Below, in pieces: positions 26,340 to 33,978 of a stretch of 64,000 nucleotides of DNA. The notes under the pieces were generated by a model, which was not told the origin of the DNA, did not search any database, and saw only the letters and a list, made by a program, of their open reading frames with translations. Where the stretch lies: positions 62,001-126,000 of the forward strand of contig NZ_FWFL01000006.1 of assembly GCF_900172295.1 (NCBI RefSeq), written 5' to 3'. The position numbers and the translations under genes are program-made. The stretch's first letter is position 1; every line of letters starts with the position of its first letter. This DNA is from Roseovarius litorisediminis. Its GTDB lineage: Bacteria; Pseudomonadota; Alphaproteobacteria; Rhodobacterales; Rhodobacteraceae.

Positions 26340-27974
26340 TCAGTGCCCGCCCAGAATGCCGGTGCGCACGCCATAATCGACCGCAATTTCGTAATCGGGA
26401 TCATCGTCGCTATCGACCATCAGGTGTCCGGCCTTGGTCAGCAACCGGTGGCAATCGCGGCTCAGGTGGCGCAGCTTGATCTGTTTGCCTGCGGCCTCGT
26501 ACTTGCCGGCGACGGCCTCGATCGCCTGCAGGGCGGATTGGTCAACCACCCGGCTTTCGGCAAAATCGACGATCACAACGTCCGGGTCGTTGGCGACATC
26601 GAACAGCTCGGCAAATCCTTCGGCCGAACCAAAGAACAGCGGGCCTTGGATTTCGTAGACTTCCGCGCCGGTTTCCGTCACCGACTCGCGCCGGATCGCA
26701 TGGATACGCTTGGCATTGTTCCAGGAATAGGCCAGCGCCGAAACGATCACACCTACGACCACGGCGATGGCAAGATCGTATTTAACCGTGACAACCGTCA
26801 CCAGCACGATCACCATTGCATCAGTCAATGGCACCTTGCGCAGAATGGTCAGCGAATTCCAGGCAAACGTGCCGATAACCACCATGAACATCACCCCTAC
26901 CAGCGCCGCCAGCGGGATCAGCTCGATCATCGGCGCGGCGAACAGGATGAAGATCAGCAGAAACAGTGCTGCAACAATGCCTGCCACCCGTGTGCGTCCG
27001 CCGGATTTGACGTTGATCATGGACTGCCCGATCATCGCGCAGCCCCCCATGCCGCCAAAGAATCCGCACACCGTATTTGACAGGCCCTGCGCGATACATT
27101 CCTGGCTGGCGCCACCGCGTTTGCCGGTCATTTCCCCAACAAGGTTCAGTGTCAGCAGGCTTTCGATCAGGCCAATAGCGGCCAGAATGACGGCGTAGGG
27201 CAGGATAATCTCGAATGTTTCCAAGTTCAGCGGCACCATCGGGATATGCCATGTCGGCAATCCGCCTTTGATACTGGCCAAATCACCCACCCGGGGCACG
27301 TCCAGCCCAAAACCGATCACCACAGCGGCGACAATCCCGATCCCCGCCAGCGGCGCCGGGATCAGTTTGGTGATGCGTGGCATGCCCCAGATTATCACCA
27401 TCGTACAGCCGACCAGCACCAGCATCAGATACAAAGGCATACCCGAAAGCCATTCACCGCCGCCCATGCCGTGCCCTGTGTTCACAATGGATCCCGGAAC
27501 TTTGAACTGGCTCATCTGCGCCAGAAAAATTACGATCGCCAGACCATTCACAAAACCTAACATCACCGGATGTGGCACCAGACGAATGAACTTGCCCCAG
27601 TGCATGACACCGGCAAAAATCTGCATCAACCCCATCAGCACTACAGTGGCAAACAGGTATTCAACGCCGTGTTGCGCCACCAGGGCCACCATGACCACCG
27701 CCAAAGCGCCGGTCGCACCCGAAATCATTCCCGGTCGTCCGCCGATCAGGGCGGTAATCAGCCCCACAATAAATGCTGCGTAAAGCCCCACCAGCGGATG
27801 CACCCCGGCAACAAAGGCAAAGGCAACGGCCTCGGGCACCAGGGCCAGCGCCACGGTTAATCCCGCCAGAACTTCAATCCGCAGGCGTGAGACCGTCAAC
27901 CGCTCTTCCGGCATCAGTTGCAGATCGGGCATGGTCAGACGGCTGGCAAAGGCTGCCAATATTGCTTTTTTCAA
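26340..27974 (-). CDS. SulP family inorganic anion transporter with STAS domain
   Basis: 544 residues. The membrane domain (about 25-410) has the SulP signature LAGLTVALALVPEAVAFAFV, GRPGMISGATGALAVV and, near the middle, GEMTGKRGGASQECIAQGLS. The C-terminal STAS domain (about 430-530) contains VVIVDFAESRVVDQSALQAI, the conserved DxS phospho-switch region. SulP proteins move sulfate, bicarbonate, molybdate or organic acids by proton or sodium symport. The start is TTG at 27974 with AGGAC upstream; ATG 27932 is an alternative. It stands alone on its strand. The substrate is open: sulfate, bicarbonate or an organic anion. Confidence 0.9.
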   Translation of the reverse strand: MKKAILAAFASRLTMPDLQLMPEERLTVSRLRIEVLAGLTVALALVPEAVAFAFVAGVHPLVGLYAAFIVGLITALIGGRPGMISGATGALAVVMVALVAQHGVEYLFATVVLMGLMQIFAGVMHWGKFIRLVPHPVMLGFVNGLAIVIFLAQMSQFKVPGSIVNTGHGMGGGEWLSGMPLYLMLVLVGCTMVIIWGMPRITKLIPAPLAGIGIVAAVVIGFGLDVPRVGDLASIKGGLPTWHIPMVPLNLETFEIILPYAVILAAIGLIESLLTLNLVGEMTGKRGGASQECIAQGLSNTVCGFFGGMGGCAMIGQSMINVKSGGRTRVAGIVAALFLLIFILFAAPMIELIPLAALVGVMFMVVIGTFAWNSLTILRKVPLTDAMVIVLVTVVTVKYDLAIAVVVGVIVSALAYSWNNAKRIHAIRRESVTETGAEVYEIQGPLFFGSAEGFAELFDVANDPDVVIVDFAESRVVDQSALQAIEAVAGKYEAAGKQIKLRHLSRDCHRLLTKAGHLMVDSDDDPDYEIAVDYGVRTGILGGH

Positions 27975-28139
27975 GGTCTTGTCCTGATACGTGTCGTGTT
28001 GCGCACTCGAACGGACCCTCTACAGGGTGGCGTCGGATATGGCCAGTCCTGACGGCGGGATGCAGCCATGCGCTGCGGTAAATACCACTGTCATGGCGTG
28101 TTGGGATCGGGTTTTGATCCTTCTTGAGCGTGAAACGCT

Positions 28140-29054
28140 TCAGGTGTCACACCCATCCCGAAAAGCCCGCGGTGATTGCCCCCGGCTGGCGGTAAAGGCC
28201 CGGGTAAAGGCGCTACGGCTGTCAAAGCCGACCAATTGGGCAATTCGTTTGATCGGTTCGCGCCGCTCGGACAAAAGCTGCGCCGCCCGCGCAAGGCGCA
28301 GTTGGCGCAAAAACGCCATCGGTGCTGTACCGTAAGCCTTTTGAAATCTTTCGGCAAAACGCGAGCGACTCATTCCCGCCGCTGCCGCCAGGCTTTCCAG
28401 CGAATGCGCAGCACCGGGGCTGTCCAGCATCGCGCGCAACGCCAGCCACAGACCAGGATCGGCAAGGGCCGCAATCCACATCACGGCCGGATCGTGCGCT
28501 TCGATCCTTACGCGCAACATTTCGGTGACGCATTGCAGCAACAATACCCGTATCATCGCCCGGCGCCCGACGCGCGGATGTGTCATCTCGGTCATCAGGG
28601 CCTGCACCGCGCGTTCCGCTGTGGCGCTGGTCGTAACATCCAGTGACAGGGGCGCACGCAGCAAATCAATCAACCCATGCGTATTGCGCAAACCCAGCGA
28701 CAGGTTTGAACAAAGCACCACCATGTTGCCACTGCCTTCCCCCTTTTCCAAATGCTCTTGCAGGTTCAGACCGGCGGGTTTGCAAGCGGGCAGGCCGGTT
28801 TGCCCGCCCCCCGCGTTACACAGGCTATGCGTCACACAGGCCGGCACCAGCACCAGCCGCCCTGGCGACAGCGGCAGTGGCTCGCGTGACTGGAATGACA
28901 ACTGCCCCTGCCCGCCCAAAACGTAATGCAACGTTGCCCCGGGGTTGCGGCCCAGCCCCATGGTGCAGGTCCCCTGCAAAGCGCAGACCGCAAAAGGTTC
29001 GGCCCTGATATCCAACTCGCCCAATATCCGGTCATGCAAATCATGGTCTTCCAT
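28140..29054 (-). CDS. AraC-family transcriptional regulator with cupin-type sensor domain
   Basis: 304 residues from the ATG at 29054; GTG 29072 is in frame. The N-terminal half is a cupin-like sensor (LHYVLGGQGQLSFQSREPLP, then LSPGRLVLVPACVTHSL). The C-terminal AraC domain has two helix-turn-helix units: SLESLAAAAGMSRSRFAERF and PIKRIAQLVGFDSRSAFTRA, closing with GQSPRAFR. It is divergent from the Tat-exported cysteine hydrolase gene with 131 bases between, which makes that gene its likely target. The effector is unknown. Confidence 0.9.
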   Translation of the reverse strand: MEDHDLHDRILGELDIRAEPFAVCALQGTCTMGLGRNPGATLHYVLGGQGQLSFQSREPLPLSPGRLVLVPACVTHSLCNAGGGQTGLPACKPAGLNLQEHLEKGEGSGNMVVLCSNLSLGLRNTHGLIDLLRAPLSLDVTTSATAERAVQALMTEMTHPRVGRRAMIRVLLLQCVTEMLRVRIEAHDPAVMWIAALADPGLWLALRAMLDSPGAAHSLESLAAAAGMSRSRFAERFQKAYGTAPMAFLRQLRLARAAQLLSERREPIKRIAQLVGFDSRSAFTRAFTASRGQSPRAFRDGCDT

Positions 29055-29185
29055 GACTGAACGATACCGCACCCCGGCGCTTTAGGCACAAAAATAATCG
29101 TCTGAGCCACAATTTTGGGACGAAAAGGCACATCCCCCCTGTCAACTTGAACCTAGGATCAAACTGACAGAAAAAGGAATGTCAC

Positions 29186-30004
29186 ATGTGCAACTGCCAC
29201 GATCATGACAACGACTCGAAAATAAGCCGCCGCCAGGCGCTGGTTGGCGGGGCCGCAATCGGGGTTGCCACTGCGGCCAGTGTCGCAGGCGGAAACGCCC
29301 AGGCACAAGAGGCCGACCCTTACGCCCCCCCGGCCAAACCGGCCCTGCCCCCCAGCGACATGAAGATCGATCCTGCCCGCGCCGCGCTGGTGGTGACGGA
29401 TCCGCAAAATGATTTCCTGAGCCCTGATGGGGTTACCTGGGGTGTTGTCGGGGCTTCGGTCACCCGTAACAACACGGTTGCCAATATCGACAGCCTGTTC
29501 AAGGCGGCCAAGGCGGCGGGCATCACCGTTGCCGTCTCGCCTCACTATTACTACCCGACAGACAAGGGCTGGCGGTTTGAAGGCGCGCTTGAAAAACTCA
29601 TGCACAAGATTGGCATGTTTGACCGCAAGGATGCGCTTAGCCTGGAAGGGTTCGAAGGCTCAGGTGCGGATTTCCTTGAGCAGTACAAGAAATATATCAA
29701 CGACGGCAAAACCATCGTGACGTCACCGCACAAGCTTTATGGCCCCGAACATAACGATCTGGCGCTGCAACTGCGCAAGAACGGTGTGGATCAGATCATT
29801 CTGGCGGGGATGTCGGCCAACCTGTGCACCGAAAGCCATATGCGCGAATTGCTGGAACAGGGGTTCGAGGTTGCCGTTGTCTCGGACGCCACCGCCGCTG
29901 CGATGCTGCCCGAAGGCGATGGCTATCTCGCCGCGCTGACCAACTTCCGCTACATGGCCAACGCCGTGTGGACCACGGATGAAGTCGTCAGCATGCTGGC
30001 CTGA
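29186..30004 (+). CDS. Tat-exported isochorismatase-like cysteine hydrolase
   Basis: 272 residues. A Cys/His-rich start (MCNCHDHDND) precedes the twin-arginine motif SRRQAL at about residue 14 and an Ala-rich hydrophobic stretch ending NAQAQ near 41. The hydrolase domain has the catalytic triad D72 (VVTDPQNDF), K183 (TSPHKLYGPEHNDL) and C214 (GMSANLCTESH), all intact. Relatives cut amides, isochorismate or carbamoyl groups; most are cytosolic, so a Tat signal points to a periplasmic folded enzyme. AAAAGGAA stands upstream. Divergent from an AraC regulator. The substrate is unknown. Confidence 0.88.
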   Translation: MCNCHDHDNDSKISRRQALVGGAAIGVATAASVAGGNAQAQEADPYAPPAKPALPPSDMKIDPARAALVVTDPQNDFLSPDGVTWGVVGASVTRNNTVANIDSLFKAAKAAGITVAVSPHYYYPTDKGWRFEGALEKLMHKIGMFDRKDALSLEGFEGSGADFLEQYKKYINDGKTIVTSPHKLYGPEHNDLALQLRKNGVDQIILAGMSANLCTESHMRELLEQGFEVAVVSDATAAAMLPEGDGYLAALTNFRYMANAVWTTDEVVSMLA

Positions 30005-30007
30005 TAC

Positions 30008-30050
30008 GCCATCTGGCGCTCCCCTGCTTTTCGGGGATGAATGGCAGGGG
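30008..30050 (+). terminator. Stem-loop after the cysteine hydrolase gene
   Basis: CCCCTGC at 30021-30027 pairs with GCAGGGG at 30044-30050; an alternative pairing of CCCC with GGGG at 30033-30036 and GCCAT with ATGGC exists. No long T-run follows. It may separate this unit from mtnP. Confidence 0.45.
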
Positions 30051-30095
30051 GGCCACCAACACTCGCGGAACAGTGTATAGGCATTTTCATTTCCG

Positions 30096-30149
30096 TCCCC
30101 GCCACGTAACAATCGCGCACAAACGCGAAGTTACAGGCGGGGATTTTTT
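30096..30149 (+). promoter_or_regulatory. Three-helix hairpin enclosing the mtnP Shine-Dalgarno, with a U6 tail
   Basis: TCCCCGCC (30096-30103) pairs with GGCGGGGA (30136-30143), GTAAC (30106-30110) with GTTAC (30130-30134), and CGCG (30114-30117) with CGCG (30124-30127). The 3' arm is the only plausible Shine-Dalgarno for the ATG at 30150, and TTTTTT fills the space between arm and ATG. The fold therefore buries the ribosome site and also has the form of an intrinsic terminator. Regulation of mtnP by alternative folding is an inference. Confidence 0.65.
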
Positions 30150-31022
30150 ATGACCGGAACTATGATTGGCGTCATCGGCGGCTCGGGCCTTTATGACATC
30201 GAAGGGCTGGAAGGCGCGGAATGGGTCACTGTCGATAGCCCCTGGGGGGCGCCTTCGGACGCCATTCTGACCGGCACGCTGGGCGATGTCAGAATGGCCT
30301 TTCTGCCCCGGCACGGGCGCGGTCATGTACATTCGCCCACCACTGTCCCCTACCGTGCCAACATAGACGCGCTGAAACGGCTGGGTGTCACCGATGTGAT
30401 CAGCGTCTCGGCCTGCGGGTCTTTCCGCGAGGAAATGGCACCGGGTGATTTTGTCATCGTCGATCAGTTCATCGACCGCACCTTTGCACGTGAAAAATCG
30501 TTTTTCGGCACCGGATTTGTCGCCCATGTCAGCGTGGCCCACCCCACCTGCCCGCGCCTTGGCGATGCCTGCGAAAATGCCGCCAAAGACGCTGGGATCA
30601 CCGTACACAGGGGCGGCACCTATCTGGCCATGGAAGGCCCGCAGTTTTCTACGCTGGCCGAGTCAAAAATGTACCGCAACGTCTGGGGCTGCGACGTGAT
30701 CGGCATGACAAACATGCCCGAAGCCAAACTCGCCCGCGAGGCCGAGCTTTGTTATGCAAGCGTGGCCATGATCACCGATTACGACAGCTGGCACCCCGAC
30801 CATGGCGAGGTGGACGTGACCCAGATCATCGCCACGCTGATGGGCAATGCCGACAAGGCCCGCAACATGGTGTCCCGCCTGCCCGCCCTGCTGACCCCCG
30901 ATCGCACGCCCTGCCATCATGGCTGTGATCGCGCTTTGGAGTTCGCGGTTCTCACCGCACCCGAGGCACGCGATCCCGGCCTTGTCGCCAAACTCGATGC
31001 GGTGGCGGGAAGGGTTTTGTGA
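30150..31022 (+). CDS. mtnP: S-methyl-5'-thioadenosine phosphorylase MtnP
   Basis: 290 residues, normal length. Purine phosphorylase family 2 features: IGVIGGSGLYDIEGL (phosphate loop), FLPRHGRGHVHSPTTVPYRA, then YLAMEGPQFSTLAESKMYRN and DVIGMTNMPEAKLAREAELC for substrate, and ITDYDSWHPDH, where the Asp contacts adenine N7. It splits methylthioadenosine, a by-product of polyamine and acyl-homoserine-lactone synthesis, to adenine and methylthioribose-1-phosphate. apt, 2 kb downstream in the same direction, would recapture the adenine. The ribosome site is within a strong hairpin. Confidence 0.95.
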   Translation: MTGTMIGVIGGSGLYDIEGLEGAEWVTVDSPWGAPSDAILTGTLGDVRMAFLPRHGRGHVHSPTTVPYRANIDALKRLGVTDVISVSACGSFREEMAPGDFVIVDQFIDRTFAREKSFFGTGFVAHVSVAHPTCPRLGDACENAAKDAGITVHRGGTYLAMEGPQFSTLAESKMYRNVWGCDVIGMTNMPEAKLAREAELCYASVAMITDYDSWHPDHGEVDVTQIIATLMGNADKARNMVSRLPALLTPDRTPCHHGCDRALEFAVLTAPEARDPGLVAKLDAVAGRVL

Positions 31023-31088
31023 TGGCGAATTTTACCGCAATGTACGCAACAAAGGAAAAGGTATCCATTGTCGGATCAGGAGAGCCGG

Positions 31089-31454
31089 ATGACGCTGTTG
31101 GACATACCAGTGGCTAAGACAACCAACACTTTCCCAGTATGTGGTGACACCATATTTGTTTGGCACCAAGAAGACGGTTTGTTGAGAGAAGCCTTGGTCA
31201 ATGTTGTTACGGAGCGCGAAGACTACCTGGCGGTAGAAATTCAACATTGGCTCGAGTATCCGGATCCAAAGCTGCCCCGCAGCCATTTAGCAAGTGTAAA
31301 AGGATTATCAAAGCCGCACCCTGATGATATGCGGGACTTCCTTGGGGCTCGAAGGCGCTATTATAATTTGCCAATGAACGAATGTTACCTGGCTGAACTT
31401 GATATTGCGCGACGCTCTCCAACTATAAACTCGGATTTCGAATATGCCCCTTGA
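31089..31454 (+). CDS. Hypothetical protein, AT-richer than its neighbours
   Basis: 121 residues from the ATG at 31089, with AGGAG upstream. No family was recognised. It is polar, soluble-looking and has two segments, VCGDTIFVWHQEDGLLREAL and RDFLGARRRYYNLPMNECYL, without signal peptide or membrane helix. By hand count about 47% GC in three sampled 60-base lines, against a GC-rich background. It overlaps the LysE gene by 11 bases. Possibly a recent arrival between mtnP and lysE-like genes. Confidence 0.55.
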   Translation: MTLLDIPVAKTTNTFPVCGDTIFVWHQEDGLLREALVNVVTEREDYLAVEIQHWLEYPDPKLPRSHLASVKGLSKPHPDDMRDFLGARRRYYNLPMNECYLAELDIARRSPTINSDFEYAP

Positions 31455-32070
31455 TCTCTGGCTGACCTTCGTTGCGGCCTCAACTGCGCTGCTACTTATC
31501 CCCGGCCCCACAGTTCTGCTGGTGCTCAGCTATGCGCTTAGCCAAGGGCGCCGCGTGGCCATTGCCTCGGCCACCGGGGTGGCGTTGGGCGATTTCATCG
31601 CCATGACCGCCTCTCTGGCCGGGCTTGGGGCGTTGGTTCTGACCTCAGCCACGCTTTTTACGATCCTCAAATGGGTTGGGGCCGCATATCTGATCTGGCT
31701 GGGTGTGAAACTGCTGCGCGCGCCCCGGTCCGAGGGGCTGGATACGGTCGCCACCGCCGACAGTACCCCGCGTCAGGTTTTGATCCATGCGGCGGCTGTC
31801 ACTACGCTCAACCCCAAATCAATCGGCTTTTTCATCGCCTTCGTGCCACAGTTCGTCACCATTGGCGCCCCGCTGGCCCCGCAATTCGCAATCCTGATCG
31901 CCACCTTTGTCATCCTCGCGGCGCTGAACGCACTGGCCTATGCGCTGCTGGCCGATCGGTTGCGTCAGACCATCGGCAGGCCAAACGTTATCACCTGGCT
32001 TACACGCGCGGGCGGGATGACCCTGATCGGCATGGGGCTGATAACCGCCACCCTGCGCCGGTCTGCATGA
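31444..32070 (+). CDS. LysE/RhtB family amino acid exporter
   Basis: 208 residues with six membrane helices. The start LWLTFVAASTALLLIPGPTV is the LysE signature with the conserved PGP, then SQGRRVAIASATGVALGDFI, WVGAAYLIWLGVKLLR and TTLNPKSIGFFIAFVPQFV (NPK motif). Exports amino acids or related small molecules such as homoserine or homoserine lactones; the substrate is not visible. Its TGA overlaps the ATG of the decayed epimerase gene, suggesting an ancestral operon. Confidence 0.9.
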   Translation: MPLDLWLTFVAASTALLLIPGPTVLLVLSYALSQGRRVAIASATGVALGDFIAMTASLAGLGALVLTSATLFTILKWVGAAYLIWLGVKLLRAPRSEGLDTVATADSTPRQVLIHAAAVTTLNPKSIGFFIAFVPQFVTIGAPLAPQFAILIATFVILAALNALAYALLADRLRQTIGRPNVITWLTRAGGMTLIGMGLITATLRRSA

Positions 32071-32602
32071 CGGGCCGCCCCGGCACGGTTCTGGTCCTTG
32101 GCGCCGATGGCTTCATCGGGTGCCATCTGGCCTGCGGGCTGCGCGCATCCCGTTGACAGGTCATTGCCTCGGCACTGCGGACCAAAAGGCTGGCGTGCAT
32201 GGGATTTGACGCCCCCTGCGTGTCGATCTGACCAGCGAACAGACCGCCGACCCGGCCTTTTGGCAGCCTCACCTTGCCCGCGTCACCCATGTGATCAACG
32301 CCGCCGGGGTGTTGACTGCCCCTCCGGATATCTACGAGGCGGTCCACCTTACCGCCCCCGAGGCGCTGTATAGCGCGCTGCCTGAAGTTACGCGTGCCCT
32401 GCTAATATCGGCCATAGGAATCGACGGTGCGACCGCCGACTTCGCGCGGTACCATCTGGCCGCCGAGGCCCTTGCCAAGCGCACGCCACTTCCTCTGACA
32501 GCCCACCGCGCCTATCGGATATGGTAGGCCCTGGGCTGGCCCGCCTTTGGCGCGCTTGTCGCTGTCTTCTGGTTGATGATGGCGAAACCCACGCTCTGGT
32601 AA
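32067..32602 (+). pseudogene. Decayed NAD(P)-binding epimerase/SDR with C-terminal membrane segment
   Basis: The ATG at 32067 starts a Rossmann N-terminus (VLVLGADGFIGCHLACGL), broken by TGA at 32154. A frameshift near 32220 then moves to the frame reading VDLTSEQTADPAFWQPHLAR, VINAAGVLTAPPDIYEAVHL and LISAIGIDGATADFARYHLA. A second stop at 32525 is followed in the same frame by GWPAFGALVAVFWLMMAKPT, a membrane helix typical of the end of longer NAD-epimerase/DoxX-like proteins. The catalytic middle is missing, so this is an internally deleted, frame-shifted relic of a normally 420-residue-type protein. Confidence 0.8.
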
Positions 32603-32645
32603 ACTCTTCGCGCGTCGGGCTTGCCACCACTGGACGCGGATACAC

Positions 32646-33047
32646 ATGGTCGTCACAACATGGCACATGACACAGCTTATCGACAAACTTGCTGATCAGG
32701 CCTGGCGCTATGATATGGGCCGTCGTTTCGAGGCACTTGCGGATGAAGTTTTTCAGGTCATCCGCTGGGTACTGGTCGTGGGTTTTGCCAGTTACCTCGC
32801 CAAGGCGCATGACGAGATCCTCTTTTCTGTCACCTACTGGCTGCTATCGGCGCTGCTCTTTGGCTATATCGCCTCGCGCTTTCTGCTGCGCCCCGAGATT
32901 CCGTTTCTTGGCAATCCGGCGGCTCGCATCCCTCGTCTGATACAGTCTGCGCTTAATTTTATGCTTTGCATCGTGGTTTTCGGCCTCACACTCTGGGCGG
33001 TCAGCGCCCTCACCCAGGCTATCGCCGAATATCGAGGCGCCGCCTGA
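32646..33047 (+). CDS. Small membrane protein, unknown function
   Basis: 133 residues; ATG 32667 is an alternative start. It has about three hydrophobic segments: [40 protein letters not shown] and [20 protein letters not shown], with a proline-rich loop between the second and third. No family recognised. It lies between the decayed epimerase and apt, reading the same way. Confidence 0.6.
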   Translation: MVVTTWHMTQLIDKLADQAWRYDMGRRFEALADEVFQVIRWVLVVGFASYLAKAHDEILFSVTYWLLSALLFGYIASRFLLRPEIPFLGNPAARIPRLIQSALNFMLCIVVFGLTLWAVSALTQAIAEYRGAA

Positions 33048-33109
33048 CCCCTTGCACCCGCGCCCGTCCTGCGCCACAACCACTGCCGGATCACAATCGG
33101 AGCCGCACC

Positions 33110-33649
33110 ATGCCCCCCACCAGAACCGTCAAGGATTACATCCGCACCATCGTGGATTTTCCCCATGAAGGCATCATGTTCCGCGATGTGACAACGCTGT
33201 TTGCGGATCCGCGCGGCTTTCGCATGGCTATCGACCAGATGCTGAACCCCTATGCCGGTATGGAAATCGACATGGTTGTAGGGCTTGAGGCTCGCGGCTT
33301 TATCCTGGGAGGCGCCATAGCGCATCAGCTTAGCGTCGGCTTTGTTCCGGTCCGCAAAAAGGGCAAACTGCCCGGTGCCGTGATCTCTGAAGACTATCAG
33401 CTTGAATATGGCGAGGCCGTGGTAGAAATCCACGATGACGCGATCGAGGCCGGCGACAAGGTGCTGCTGGTAGACGATCTTCTGGCCACCGGCGGCACCG
33501 CCGAGGCCGGGATCAAACTGATCGAGCGGCTGGGCGGTGAAATCGTCGGCTGTGCTTTCATCGTCGACCTGCCCGAACTGGGCGGGCGCAAACGAATCGA
33601 GGCGCTGGGCATGGATGTGCACACGCTGTGCGAATTCGACGGTGCCTGA
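33110..33649 (+). CDS. apt: Adenine phosphoribosyltransferase
   Basis: 179 residues from the ATG at 33110, a position fixed by family alignment ([20 protein letters not shown]). The FPxxGIxFRD opening, [20 protein letters not shown], the catalytic-loop region [20 protein letters not shown] and the PRPP site [18 protein letters not shown] are all present. It forms AMP from adenine and PRPP. Placed downstream of mtnP, it completes recycling of the adenine freed from methylthioadenosine. Confidence 0.96.
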   Translation: MPPTRTVKDYIRTIVDFPHEGIMFRDVTTLFADPRGFRMAIDQMLNPYAGMEIDMVVGLEARGFILGGAIAHQLSVGFVPVRKKGKLPGAVISEDYQLEYGEAVVEIHDDAIEAGDKVLLVDDLLATGGTAEAGIKLIERLGGEIVGCAFIVDLPELGGRKRIEALGMDVHTLCEFDGA

Positions 33650-33978
33650 CAGGCTATGACGGCCTGACCCGTCTTCTCTTCTTGATGCTCGGTAATAGAC
33701 CTATACCCACCCGACCAAACCGGTGGCATGCGCATATCCGGCGGATCATGCTGCCAATACCGGGCCAACTGGCCGCGTACGATGGTGTTGTAATGCGCGG
33801 TCGCAAAGGCCGGTGCCGTGCAGGAGATGAACAGCGCATCGAGGGTCATGTCCTTAACCGTACGCCCAATGCGACGCCTGCCTGTCTTGTTTGCGACATG
33901 GCTCAATCTTTAGCTGGCAGAATCGAATTTCGCCGCTATAGGCTGCGGCAGAACAAGTACCACGGAAAGGGCGCGCAG
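33650..33978. other. 329-base gap between apt and argE without a recognised gene
   Basis: A minus-strand open frame (33906 toward 33670) encodes MTLDALFISCTAPAFATAHY and HDPPDMRMPPVWSGGYRSIT and then runs on antisense to apt; no family was recognised. The plus strand is open in the argE frame but lacks family similarity. Both are weak. Confidence 0.4.

Noticed and set aside
30005..30149. SAM-II riboswitch before mtnP
   Set aside because: The short pseudoknot signature was not found; the visible fold is a simple extended hairpin.
33628..33978. 117-codon N-terminal extension of argE
   Set aside because: It overlaps the end of apt, has no M20 similarity, and a TTG with GGAAAGG upstream matches the family start.
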